NCBI GenBank assembly: GCA_041390025.1
Contig: JAWKQR010000004.1
Coordinates: forward strand, 62,001-126,000
Source: JBFFMO01 sp041390025
GTDB taxonomy: Bacteria > Myxococcota_A > Bradymonadia > Bradymonadales > Bradymonadaceae
DNA: 64,000 nucleotides
Direction of reading: 5' to 3'
Shown here one piece after another: positions 39,539 to 47,995 of the stretch. Below the pieces are notes generated by a model, which was not told the DNA's origin, searched no databases, and saw nothing but the letters and a program-made list of their open reading frames with translations. Both the position numbers and the translations under genes were made by a program. Position 1 is the first letter of the stretch, and every line of letters begins with the position of its first letter.

Positions 39539-41292
39539 TTATCGACTAACCCGTCGACGCATCCACAGTCCAGCGATCAACATGCCAAACGCCAACAAAC
39601 CGGCCCCGCCTGGGTGCCTGCCACGCGCGTGCTGCACGCTGCGGACTCGTCCTGTGTCGGCGCGGACGGCGATGGATCGGGAGCGGCCGAGTAGTCCACG
39701 GGTGCGGCCAAACCTTCGCCGCATTCGCAGACCGGGTCCCACGCGGCGACGTACGAGGCGAAGTCTGTGCCTGCCTGATCGTCGCGCATGCCGCTTGGGC
39801 ACATGCATGTGCTGCTTCGATTGCAGTCGATGCCGATGCGGTTGGCGGGCAGCGACAGACCGGTGAAGGCGGGTCTTCCCAAGAGTCCTTCATGTTGTCC
39901 GTGATGCCGTCACAATCGTCGCCTGTTGCAAATCTCGGGCATGGCGCTGCCGCCCGGGACGCAGACATCGGTGATCCCGACACATTGGTAGACGCCGTCA
40001 GCACAACGCATCACCGCGAGCTGGCTCGGCGTGAAAACCAGCAACATTGAGTGTGCACGGCTGACCCGCGGATGGGCATGCGCACGCCACTTCCGTGGTC
40101 ACTTTCGAGACGTCCCCACCGGCGACCGCGGCGCAGAGGTTTGGCGTGAAGCGAATGAACCGTCGGTCCGGTCCAGTGAACTCCCATCCTCATCCACATA
40201 CGTCGCAGCGTTGCCCGCGGGCATGCCAAACGACTCAAGGAGGGTAGGCAAATCCATGCCACGTCCAGCGGGTGGAACGGAATCGGACCGCCGATCGTGG
40301 GTACATCGCGACTTCCGTCGCGTCTGGGTCCGCGTTTGCTGCGCCCATGGGGTAGCCGGGAGGAATGTCCAAAGGAAACACGCACCCAACACCCGTGATA
40401 ATGTCGAGCAAGCATCCTTGAGATCAGACCCGGTCGCCTCGATACTTCCTGTGCACTCGTAACCGGCCACCAGCGCAGTGTTCGACGCGATGATGTCACC
40501 CGGTGGGATGGAGCACGGGTCGACCTGGTCGGCAGCAGCGCACGGCGCCGTGGCACCGTAACAGCACTGTCCGGTGCCCCCTGCAGCCGCCATGACCGAG
40601 TTCATCTGCTCGATACTCCCTGAGCCGAGCCCAACCATGAATGTGGTGATGGGGTTCACGGCCTCGATTGCGATTCGCACACGTGTTCGCAAGGGCGTTT
40701 GTTGCAATCGTTCGGTCCTGTGCCGCCGTCGCATTCCTTGTCCGGCGTCCGGTTTGCCGTCGGTGATGACCACCGCGATGTTGGGACGCGACGGGTCGTT
40801 CAAGTCCGGGCACAGGCCCAACAACTTCATCGCATCATCGGTATTCGTCGTGCTGCTTGCTCCTTGGGCATACGCCGCCGCGATGACGGCGGGAGCGCTG
40901 TCTTCGGCGCAGGACTCCAGAATCTCGGCGTTGACCCCGGGCACATAAGCAGACTGGGACCCACTAAACACACTGAGGCCCAAGATGATGTCGTCGCAAC
41001 TGGGGTCGCCCGGCCCAGTACACGCCCCGGGAGTGTAGATCGAGTTCCCAATGTCATCGATCGCGAGTTTTGCAACCTTCAGCTTGGAGTCGTTGCTGCC
41101 GTCCCCGTCCACATCCTCGCCGCTCGATTGGTCCATCGAGCCGGTGACGTCGAGCATCAACATAACGTTCGGGTTCTTGGGACCAATCACGTGTTCCGTA
41201 GGGGGGACACAGGTGAACACGTAGGCGGACGCCGGGACGGCCACCAACATTCCTGCGGAGACGGCGAGGCTAACAACAAGTTTGGACTTCAT
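39539..41292 (-). CDS. Secreted von Willebrand A-domain protein with MYXO-CTERM-like end (frameshifted)
   Basis: ATG 41292, with GTGAGG six bases upstream, begins a signal peptide (MKSKLVVSLAVSAGMLVAVP, ending SA). A VWA domain follows with a MIDAS-like start NVMLMLDVTGSMDQSSGED and IAVVITDGKPDAG, so it probably binds a ligand via a divalent metal. The second half is Cys-rich. Shifts are at about 40720-40735, 40330-40400 and several places in 39650-40090. The last frame reads AGLLAFGMLIAGLWMRRRV and stops at 39539. This hydrophobic helix followed by RRR, behind a Cys-containing segment, resembles MYXO-CTERM sorting signals. It lies eight bases after the upstream lipoprotein's stop. Confidence 0.78.
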
Positions 41293-41300
41293 GAAGAACC

Positions 41301-42437
41301 TCACTGAATATCGATCGAAAATGAGAACGGACCCGCTTCCATAATGCGGCGATCAATGGCCACAAACTGGTTGCCATCTTCAACCACGTTCCAAGTCAAC
41401 ACGTCGCCAAGGTCCACAAATGCCTTGCACGTTGGGGTGTCCGAACAATCATTGAGAATGGCGATGGAGTCGTCTTGACTGTCCATCGACGCGTCGATGG
41501 TCACGACCTGTCCCGTGGTCAGCCCCACCAACTCCAGCACGATGTCTTGGCCAGGCGTCGAGACCCCGGCGCCGTTCGTTGAGCACGACGCGATGCCGGA
41601 GAAGTCGAGGTCGTTGGTGTACGCTTTGATATCCCCCGAGAACGACATCGATGCCGAAACTTGGATGACGTCCTGACACGTTTGGCCTTGGCATGTTTGG
41701 CCGGAGCACTCCGCCGCACAGTCGTAAGGCGTCTGCATGGTGCCGCCAAAACACGCTTGGAGCGTTCCGTTGGCGCATTCCGTCTGGTTCGGGTCACAGA
41801 TGGTGGGTTCGAACGTCATTGCGACATCAAATGCACCCTTACCAAGCCCTGACTCAGGCTCCACGATCAGGAAATAGGGCTTTCCAGCCTGCGCGAGAAA
41901 CGTGAACGTTTCGGTCTTGCTGCAACGGATGCTCTGCCCGTCACACGCCTCGCGAACATCCACCAACCAGTCTACAGCGGCCGTCGACGTAAGATTGATG
42001 GTGACCAGCGCCGCTGCCGCGAGCTCAAACCGAAACGCATTCTCTGGGCCCGTGTAGGTTGTGCCTTCGCCACACGACGAGTTCGACGTGTCCACAAAGT
42101 CGCTGGTGTCCCCCGAGAACATCGTCGGCGCGTCGACCTGGAGCGTTCCCAGGTCGTTGACTTCCTCGCACGCAAGCTTCGCGTCGGTGGGAACGCAATC
42201 GCCTTTGACGCACTTTTCGCCCGCATCGCAGGTGACTTCGGCACACATCGTGTCGCCGCCCATGTCGACGTCGCCTGTGTCGCCGGCATCGCCGGCATCA
42301 CCATTGGTCGTCGACCCCATGTCGTTGTTGGTCATGTTCCCGGTGTCTGGGATCGGCGTGATCGTCGGGCGATTGCCGCCGTCGTCCTCGCCGCATCCCA
42401 CCAGTACTAAAAGTGCGATGAGTGCCAGATACTTCAT
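41301..42437 (-). CDS. Lipoprotein of unknown function (378 aa)
   Basis: The signal MKYLALIALLVLVGC has its lipobox Cys at residue 15; an open frame to 42491 precedes it without a better start. A 60-residue Asp/Thr/Asn/Gly-rich spacer and a short Cys cluster (CAEVTCDAGEKCVKGDC) follow. Two beta-rich domains then share the theme of a soluble jelly-roll carrying phrases like FRFELAAAALVTINL and DIVLELVGLTTGQVV. They are separated by another Cys cluster (CAAECSGQTCQGQTC). This resembles tandem pre-peptidase-C-terminal-like (PPC) domains, but I am not sure. It is upstream of and probably co-transcribed with the VWA protein. Confidence 0.75.
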   Translation of the reverse strand: MKYLALIALLVLVGCGEDDGGNRPTITPIPDTGNMTNNDMGSTTNGDAGDAGDTGDVDMGGDTMCAEVTCDAGEKCVKGDCVPTDAKLACEEVNDLGTLQVDAPTMFSGDTSDFVDTSNSSCGEGTTYTGPENAFRFELAAAALVTINLTSTAAVDWLVDVREACDGQSIRCSKTETFTFLAQAGKPYFLIVEPESGLGKGAFDVAMTFEPTICDPNQTECANGTLQACFGGTMQTPYDCAAECSGQTCQGQTCQDVIQVSASMSFSGDIKAYTNDLDFSGIASCSTNGAGVSTPGQDIVLELVGLTTGQVVTIDASMDSQDDSIAILNDCSDTPTCKAFVDLGDVLTWNVVEDGNQFVAIDRRIMEAGPFSFSIDIQ

Positions 42438-42493
42438 GTTTGGAATCCCGTTGTTCATCTGAAGTGCAACAGAACTCGGCCCGCAAAGCAAGG

Positions 42494-43306
42494 TTAAGTC
42501 GTTGCCGCTGCTTCTGTGTCGGCTTTTTGAAGAGCCTCAAATCGTCGCACCGAGAGATCAAGATACTCGGTCGATTGATCGATGCCAACGTACCGCCGAC
42601 CCTCGGCGGCCGCGGCGACCCCCGTCGTGCCGGAACCACTGAACGGGTCCAGAATCAACGCGCCAGCGTCCGTGGATGCGCGCACAATTCGGCTGAGCAG
42701 CTCGATCGGCTTCTGCGTCGGGTGTTTGCCGTGCTCTTTCTCGCTCTTGCGCGGCGCCATGATGTTCCACAGGCTTTTCATCTGTTTGCCGCCGTTCTCT
42801 TCCTTCATCTCTTGGTAGTTGAAGGTGTGTTTGGCTTTGTGATCACGAGCGGCCCACAGAATCGTCTCGGTGCCATGCGTGAAGTAGCGACACGACAGGT
42901 TGGGGGGCGGATTAACCTTGTGCCATGCGATGTCGTTCAAGATCTTGAAATCAAGGCTCTGAAGGGCAAAACCAATGCTGTAGATGACGTGATGCGTCCC
43001 TGAGACCCACAGCGTGCCGTTGGGCTTGAGGACACGCTGACACGCCGCCAGCCAACGCAAGTTGAACGCGTGATTCTGTTCGATGCCCTGCGAGCGATCC
43101 CAGCGGCCCTTGTCCACCGACACCATGCGCCCCGATTGGCACGTGACGCCGCCGTTGGACAGGAAGTAGGGCGGATCCGCAAAGATCATGTCAAACTGTT
43201 CGGGCTCCATGGACTCGAGAATCTCGAGCGAATCGCCCTGAAAAAGCGTAAACGAAGGATGAGTGTAATAAGGGTCGAAGGATTCGACCTGAAGTGCCGG
43301 TTGCAT
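42494..43306 (-). CDS. Site-specific DNA adenine-N6 methyltransferase (beta class), orphan
   Basis: The catalytic motif DPPYFLSNGG lies at residues 44-53 and the AdoMet-binding FSGSGTTG near 223, the order of beta-class amino-methyltransferases. The segment QKPIELLSRIV before the AdoMet motif is also typical. At 270 residues it matches small DNA adenine methylases. No restriction endonuclease, specificity subunit or modification partner is adjacent, so it may be an orphan regulator of gene expression. The recognition site cannot be deduced. The next gene on the same strand, mtnC, lies 176 bp upstream; I see nothing else in that spacer. Confidence 0.92.
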   Translation of the reverse strand: MQPALQVESFDPYYTHPSFTLFQGDSLEILESMEPEQFDMIFADPPYFLSNGGVTCQSGRMVSVDKGRWDRSQGIEQNHAFNLRWLAACQRVLKPNGTLWVSGTHHVIYSIGFALQSLDFKILNDIAWHKVNPPPNLSCRYFTHGTETILWAARDHKAKHTFNYQEMKEENGGKQMKSLWNIMAPRKSEKEHGKHPTQKPIELLSRIVRASTDAGALILDPFSGSGTTGVAAAAEGRRYVGIDQSTEYLDLSVRRFEALQKADTEAAATT

Positions 43307-43482
43307 GACGTCCCTGTCGTTGCACCCTACGGGTGGGCCATCCTGGCCTGTGCTGCGAGGCGATCTGCACCGGCGTCACGGGCGCCCATCCTGGACAGCC
43401 CATCACGGCGTAAACAAAGGTGCAGTGCGCCTTTCGCGTGTCTTCAACGACGGTAACCCGGGTCAGGGGACGGTCAAATTTT

Positions 43483-44190
43483 TCACGGGAGGGAATCGAA
43501 GTTTTGCAAAACCGGGTGCATATGCGGGGGCTGATCCGGGTTGCCCGGACGGTCGAGCACATAGGCGCTCATACCGGCAGCCACTGCGGCGTCGGCCTCG
43601 TGGACGTTGTCGGTCAGGAAGCAAATCTCCGAGGGGTTGACCCCGAGCTCACGCGCGATAGCGACGTAGCTTGAAGCCTCGCGTTTACCCCCCACAGCCG
43701 TGTCAAAATGACCGTTCAGAAGCCCGAGCAAATCGCCCTCGATGCTGTGACCAAACAAGAGCTTCTGAGCCTCAACGCTGCCCGACGAGTAGATGTACGT
43801 GCGAATTCCCGCGTCATGCCAGCGCTTCAACGCCCCAACAACGTCGTCGAAAACGTGCCCACGCACCTCGCCGCTTTCGTAACCCGTGCGCCAGATCTTC
43901 CCCTGAAGGGACTTCAAGCCTCGGTTCTTGCGGTCGAGGTCCATCTGGTCGGTGATGCTATGCACCACTTCGTCCAGCGTTGGATCGTCGCCAAAGGTAC
44001 GCACCGCAAGACCGTTGGCTGCGTCTTGAGCCGCGTCCGCGCCGATCTGTCGAATGTCCTCGCGCACGTCGACGTGGTCCCAGTGCGCTTCCAAGAACCG
44101 ACGGCACGCATTGCGCGCGAACGGGAAGAGCACATCGTAAACGAAGGAAATGGAGGTTGTGGTGCCTTCGATATCGAGCAGGTAGATCAT
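43483..44190 (-). CDS. mtnC: Enolase-phosphatase E1 (methionine salvage)
   Basis: The HAD signature LLDIEGTTTS (Asp6, Glu8) is the characteristic opening of MtnC, and SSGSVEAQKLLFGHS and LTDNVHEADAA are the later HAD motifs. The enzyme enolises and dephosphorylates 2,3-diketo-5-methylthiopentyl-1-phosphate. The start is ATG 44190: the frame extends upstream to 44424, but the fold begins at the ATG. It overlaps the stop of a small lipoprotein gene by four bases. No other methionine-salvage gene is visible. Confidence 0.93.
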   Translation of the reverse strand: MIYLLDIEGTTTSISFVYDVLFPFARNACRRFLEAHWDHVDVREDIRQIGADAAQDAANGLAVRTFGDDPTLDEVVHSITDQMDLDRKNRGLKSLQGKIWRTGYESGEVRGHVFDDVVGALKRWHDAGIRTYIYSSGSVEAQKLLFGHSIEGDLLGLLNGHFDTAVGGKREASSYVAIARELGVNPSEICFLTDNVHEADAAVAAGMSAYVLDRPGNPDQPPHMHPVLQNFDSLP

Positions 44191-44408
44191 GGCGTACTCG
44201 TGCATGAGGGGGGTGCCGCCGCCGGATCGAGCCTCGCTGCGCGGTCGTACAACGTCTGCGCAGCTCGCTGGTCGCCGCGCGCGCATGCCTCTTGACTCCA
44301 TTGCAGGAGTTCGGTCGAGGTCGCGTTCGTGGGATGCCCTTGATGCGCGTAACACGACGCCAGTACGATAAGAGCGAGCAGTAGAATTGGGGCGGGGAAG
44401 CTCAACAT
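44187..44408 (-). CDS. Small lipoprotein (73 aa)
   Basis: A lipoprotein signal (MLSFPAPILLLALIVLASC, Cys19) precedes about 50 residues with a helical, TPR-like stretch (TELLQWSQEACARGDQRAA). The stop overlaps the mtnC start as ATGA, which supports it being a real, translationally coupled gene rather than a shadow. Function unknown. Confidence 0.6.
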   Translation of the reverse strand: MLSFPAPILLLALIVLASCYAHQGHPTNATSTELLQWSQEACARGDQRAAQTLYDRAARLDPAAAPPSCTSTP

Positions 44409-44500
44409 ACGTCGGGGTTAACACGTTCCGGGAATTGAATCCATTTGCGACGCGATACGTCTTATTAGATGCCTATCACGATTCGAAGTAGGAGTCGGTT

Positions 44501-45217
44501 ATGTCCCACATTCTTGGCTACGTCTGTTCAGATCAAGTGTCACCCAACAGCTTTTCAAGGACATGCAGCCGCAGCTTGAGCTGCACAGCCCATCCGGATT
44601 CAAGTGGGGTCGGGCTTGGATGGATGCAAGACGACCGCTCGCTGCTGCGAAATCACCCCAAGCCGTCGCCAGGGCTGTCGCCCTTTCTGTCGCTCGCGGC
44701 AGATGTGCCGTCACGAACGGTTGTTGGTCATGTCCGCGCGCCGGGACTGAGCGCCGTTTCGGGCGCGGATCTCGCTCCGTTTCGCTTCAAGAAGTGGCTG
44801 TGGGTCAGCGCAGACGTGCAAGTCTTCCAAGGAACGCCCATCCCACTGCCCGACCACATCAAGCAAAATCTGCACGGCCGATCCGAGTCGGAGTGGTTGT
44901 TTCACGTGGTGATGCGCGAGTTCGCTAAGGCGGACGTCCTTGAACCAAGCGATGCGGATCACCAGACCATCGTTGACGCCGTCCGGTCCGCTTTCCGTGT
45001 CGCGGCCGAGCACGGCATCACCTCAACCGCCCCGGCCATTCTTGCGACAAACAAGTGGATGCTCGGTCTTCGACGCGAAGATCCGCTCCTGTACCGTGTG
45101 GTGTCGGGTTACGAAATCTACGACGAGCCGGCGTTTGCGGGCCACAAGCCCAAGCCTCGTAACTTCCCAACATTCCGGGCGGCGTTACTCACCAACGCCA
45201 CGGCAAACAAGCCCTGA
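44501..45217 (+). CDS. Class II glutamine-amidotransferase-fold protein without the terminal cysteine
   Basis: The start MSHILGYVCSDQ aligns with the MCxLLGY opening of class II amidotransferase (YafJ/GAT_4-like) domains, but residue 2 is Ser, so the N-terminal nucleophile is missing. Later GLGWMQDDRSLL corresponds to the GWGxGWY turn, SRTVVGHVRAPG to the strand carrying the second conserved His, and FRFKKWLWVSADVQ to the region usually reading HNG. Between about 44540 and 44610 an alternative frame (DMQPQLELHSPSG) looks more protein-like, so two compensating one-base errors are likely. Catalysis is doubtful; it may be a regulatory or binding protein. Confidence 0.65.
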   Translation: MSHILGYVCSDQVSPNSFSRTCSRSLSCTAHPDSSGVGLGWMQDDRSLLRNHPKPSPGLSPFLSLAADVPSRTVVGHVRAPGLSAVSGADLAPFRFKKWLWVSADVQVFQGTPIPLPDHIKQNLHGRSESEWLFHVVMREFAKADVLEPSDADHQTIVDAVRSAFRVAAEHGITSTAPAILATNKWMLGLRREDPLLYRVVSGYEIYDEPAFAGHKPKPRNFPTFRAALLTNATANKP

Positions 45218-45289
45218 TTGGGTCAGAAGTGCCCGTTGACCACCGCGATTGCGTTCGACAACAACGCGAATCCCGAAGTCTTTGACCTG

Positions 45290-45745
45290 TCACTCTGATC
45301 GTTTTCGGCGCACAAACACGGGCGTCTCGGTGCCTTCCACCTGCTCCATGGCATCGAGCCGCGTTGGGTCGGGTTGCGCTTGGTCCATCTTGCACCGATC
45401 ACACACCCAATCGCCTTTCGACGGACGGCTGAGCATCTCTTGGTGCCGCACTCAGGAGCAGGTCACGCGGAAAAGCCGTGTTTTGGTCTCTTCGCGCTTC
45501 TTGTCCCGAACGAGTTTCCACCGCTCCGAACCCTCTTTGGCGTTCATGCAGTCTTCGCACAACAACTCGTTGAGCGCGACGCCACGTGGTTTGTAGTCCA
45601 GCTGCGATTCGGTTCCGCAGCCCGAACACAGGAACGTGATCGCCACCCGAGTACCATGCTTCTTGCGCGGCGCATTGATGCTGTTCGAAACATCATGAAG
45701 CTCGTTGGCGTGGGGGCTTTTTCGATCGTTGGGGTCGTCGTTCAT
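45290..45745 (-). CDS. Double zinc-ribbon protein (internally disrupted)
   Basis: An acidic, Asn/Lys-rich start of about 35 residues precedes a treble-clef-like zinc site CSGCG...CEDC at about residues 40-66. A second CxxC...CDRC site follows. As written, the frame stops at 45452-45454 (TGA), directly after Cys-Ser. The same frame resumes with RPSKGDWVCDRCKMDQ and ends at 45290. An insertion of T before the TGA and a loss of one A about a dozen bases later would restore a continuous second ribbon, CSECG...CDRC. It is probably a small nucleic-acid- or protein-binding zinc protein. Confidence 0.6.
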
Positions 45746-45803
45746 GGTGGTCCATAGGGGTCAGGCGGACAAGAAGCGCTAACTCGATACCCGTATTCCC
45801 GGT

Positions 45804-47828
45804 TCAGTTGGGAATGGGATTGTCCAACGCCGGCGAGGGCGTGTTCAAACGAAAATCCGTGGCATTGTCGTTGGTATCGTTTTGGACGCTCGGGTCACTG
45901 ATCGGCCAACGCCCAAGCGACTTGCCGGCGCTCGACGACGAGAATGATTTCGGGTTCCCTTCTCCCTTGAAGACCGCCGTGGCGCCAAAGGAACCATAAC
46001 CCACCGCATCAATCACGCGACCATTGAACTCAAGAACAAAATTGTCGGGCCCGTTTTGGAAGTCTGTCCCCTCAAACGGCACCGTGCACACCTGAAGCAG
46101 TGCCGCGCTCGCGGTGTCGATGTTGCAGACCACCACAAGGCCATCGTTGAGATCGTTGAGGCCGTACCCCGTGAAGTCGATGCCGTTGATCGTGGGGTTC
46201 ATCATCTCGTCGTACGTGTAGATGTAGTCCATGCCGTTGAGGCCGTTGACCGCGCGCAAGATGTAGCCATCCAGAGGAATGTCCTCCCAACCCAAGATGG
46301 GTGCGATGATTTCCACAAAGGTCTCGGTTCCCGTGTCGGACCCAGGCTGGTCGAAATAGATCTCGTTGATGATGAGGTCAGCGTTTGGCATCCCTGGCGT
46401 TGGGTAGAACGACACGAAGTCAGCGGCGTTGTTGTCCGTGTCTTTGCCTTGGATGCGCCCGATGGAGCGACCCGAACCAGACGCCGGCACAGGCGTTCCT
46501 TCACCCTCAAAGATGTGGGATTGGCCAAAAGAGCCATAACCCACCGCGTCGATTTCGGCACCGCTGCCGTTGCGCAGACGCACATTGTCCGGACCGTTCT
46601 GGATTCCATCGTTGTTGGGGGCGTTGGTCATGATGAAGTACTTGTTGCCCGGCGCCGCAAACTTCAAGAAGTTGTCGCTGTCTGCGATCGCGAGCACCGC
46701 GAATCCATTGCCGTCCAAACGCGCGCCCGCGGGCAGGGTGGCTGTGCTGTAAATGGCCCCGCCTGTGCCGTTGACGAACTCGACGACGTAGCCGTCGATG
46801 CTCAGCCCTGGCGGGCCGAAGAGCTCGACAAAAGTGGGCGCGGCGCCGTTTCGATAATCGTCGGAACCCAAGGCGTCGTAAAACACCTCATTGATCACCA
46901 CCGCCCCCGTCACGGGTGCTGGTGCGCACTGCGCGGTCCCGTTTTGGCTCGCGCACAGGTCCGTACCGGGGCACGCGGCGGGTGCATCAAACGCGAGGCA
47001 ACCGTCGGCTTGTGTCGTGCAGCGGGCGATGTCGTTTTGGATGCACACCGCCTCGTTGGCCAAACACGTATCCTGGCAGGTGCTCATCGGCACGCACGCG
47101 CCCTCGCGACAAACCTGTGACGCCGGACACGCCACCGCGTCCGAGAGCTCAAGGCATGTGTCGGCGTCAAAGTTGCCGCACGTTCGCAGGCCACCATCCG
47201 GTGCGCACAACGCTTGGTCCACCTCGCACTCATCCTCGCAGGTCGTCGCGGCGACGCACGCGTCGACTTCGCACACTTGGTCCGCGCCGCACTCTTGACC
47301 CGGCCCGAATGTCAAACACCCTTGAATGTTCTCCGCACAGGTGCTGATAAGCCCCTCAGTGCATTGTGTGGCATCCAACGCACACGGTGCCTCGCAGCTG
47401 ACCGTCTTGCACAGGCCGTCGGCCTGGTCGCAGAACTGATCGTTTGAACACGCTTGCCCCCCGCCAAACTCATAACAGCCATCGTTGTTGTGGTCGGCGC
47501 AGGTCTCGGCTTGGCCCTGAACGTTGCAGCGGCTCGCGGGAGGCGTACACGTATCCTCACACGTCTTGGGGCGGTCGATGCAATCGCCGTCCGAGCAAAT
47601 CTCGGTCTCAAGGCACTGCACCGTGATCGTGCGAAAGCATCCGTCGGTTCCACGTCGACACTGCTCCACACGTCCTTCATCCAAGCACGTCCTGTCCCCG
47701 AGACCGCACTCATCTGCGCACATCCCATTGGTGTTGTTCGTGTTGGACACGGGGTCATCGGTCCCACAGCCAATCAACGTGCCCCACACCAAACAAAGCA
47801 GACCAACACTCCAACCAATTCCACGCAT
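45804..47828 (-). CDS. Cys-rich lipoprotein with two lamin-tail domains (674 aa)
   Basis: A lipobox LIGC (Cys21) follows ATG 47828, which has AAGGG upstream. A short Asn/Thr spacer leads to five Cys-rich modules of about 45-50 residues, each with eight cysteines (for example CEDTC...C...C...C). After about residue 330 there are two lamin-tail (LTD) domains, opening with INEVFYDALGSDDY and INEIYFDQPGSDTG and each ending AVGYGSFG. LTDs in bacteria occur in secreted nucleases and surface proteins. There is no catalytic domain, so it is probably a surface adhesin or binding protein. Divergent from the membrane kinase. Confidence 0.85.
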   Translation of the reverse strand: MRGIGWSVGLLCLVWGTLIGCGTDDPVSNTNNTNGMCADECGLGDRTCLDEGRVEQCRRGTDGCFRTITVQCLETEICSDGDCIDRPKTCEDTCTPPASRCNVQGQAETCADHNNDGCYEFGGGQACSNDQFCDQADGLCKTVSCEAPCALDATQCTEGLISTCAENIQGCLTFGPGQECGADQVCEVDACVAATTCEDECEVDQALCAPDGGLRTCGNFDADTCLELSDAVACPASQVCREGACVPMSTCQDTCLANEAVCIQNDIARCTTQADGCLAFDAPAACPGTDLCASQNGTAQCAPAPVTGAVVINEVFYDALGSDDYRNGAAPTFVELFGPPGLSIDGYVVEFVNGTGGAIYSTATLPAGARLDGNGFAVLAIADSDNFLKFAAPGNKYFIMTNAPNNDGIQNGPDNVRLRNGSGAEIDAVGYGSFGQSHIFEGEGTPVPASGSGRSIGRIQGKDTDNNAADFVSFYPTPGMPNADLIINEIYFDQPGSDTGTETFVEIIAPILGWEDIPLDGYILRAVNGLNGMDYIYTYDEMMNPTINGIDFTGYGLNDLNDGLVVVCNIDTASAALLQVCTVPFEGTDFQNGPDNFVLEFNGRVIDAVGYGSFGATAVFKGEGNPKSFSSSSAGKSLGRWPISDPSVQNDTNDNATDFRLNTPSPALDNPIPN

Positions 47829-47911
47829 CACACACCCTTTTTCAATCCATGTGCCCGTTCGTACGTTTCTAACACAAGCACAAGCCCGTGCGCGACATTT
47901 GCACGAACTAC

Positions 47912-47960
47912 TTAAGTTGCTTGCTGTTAAGTTGTGCGAGGGAGGGCCTCTTGTTATCGT
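47912..47960 (+). promoter_or_regulatory. Direct repeat and weak promoter-like pair upstream of the membrane kinase
   Basis: TTAAGTTG occurs twice (47912-47919 and 47927-47934), starts 15 bases apart. TTGTGC (47932-47937) and TATCGT (47955-47960) are 17 bases apart. These may be a regulator site and a weak promoter in the 167-bp divergent spacer. Confidence 0.25.
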
Positions 47961-47995
47961 ATCGCCAACAATCCCCTTTGGGTCTAGCCACACCG

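Noticed and set aside
36300..41300. Region of genome decay or an invading element
   Set aside because: The damaged genes are conserved housekeeping types, the shifts cluster in homopolymers, and no transposase or integrase is seen.
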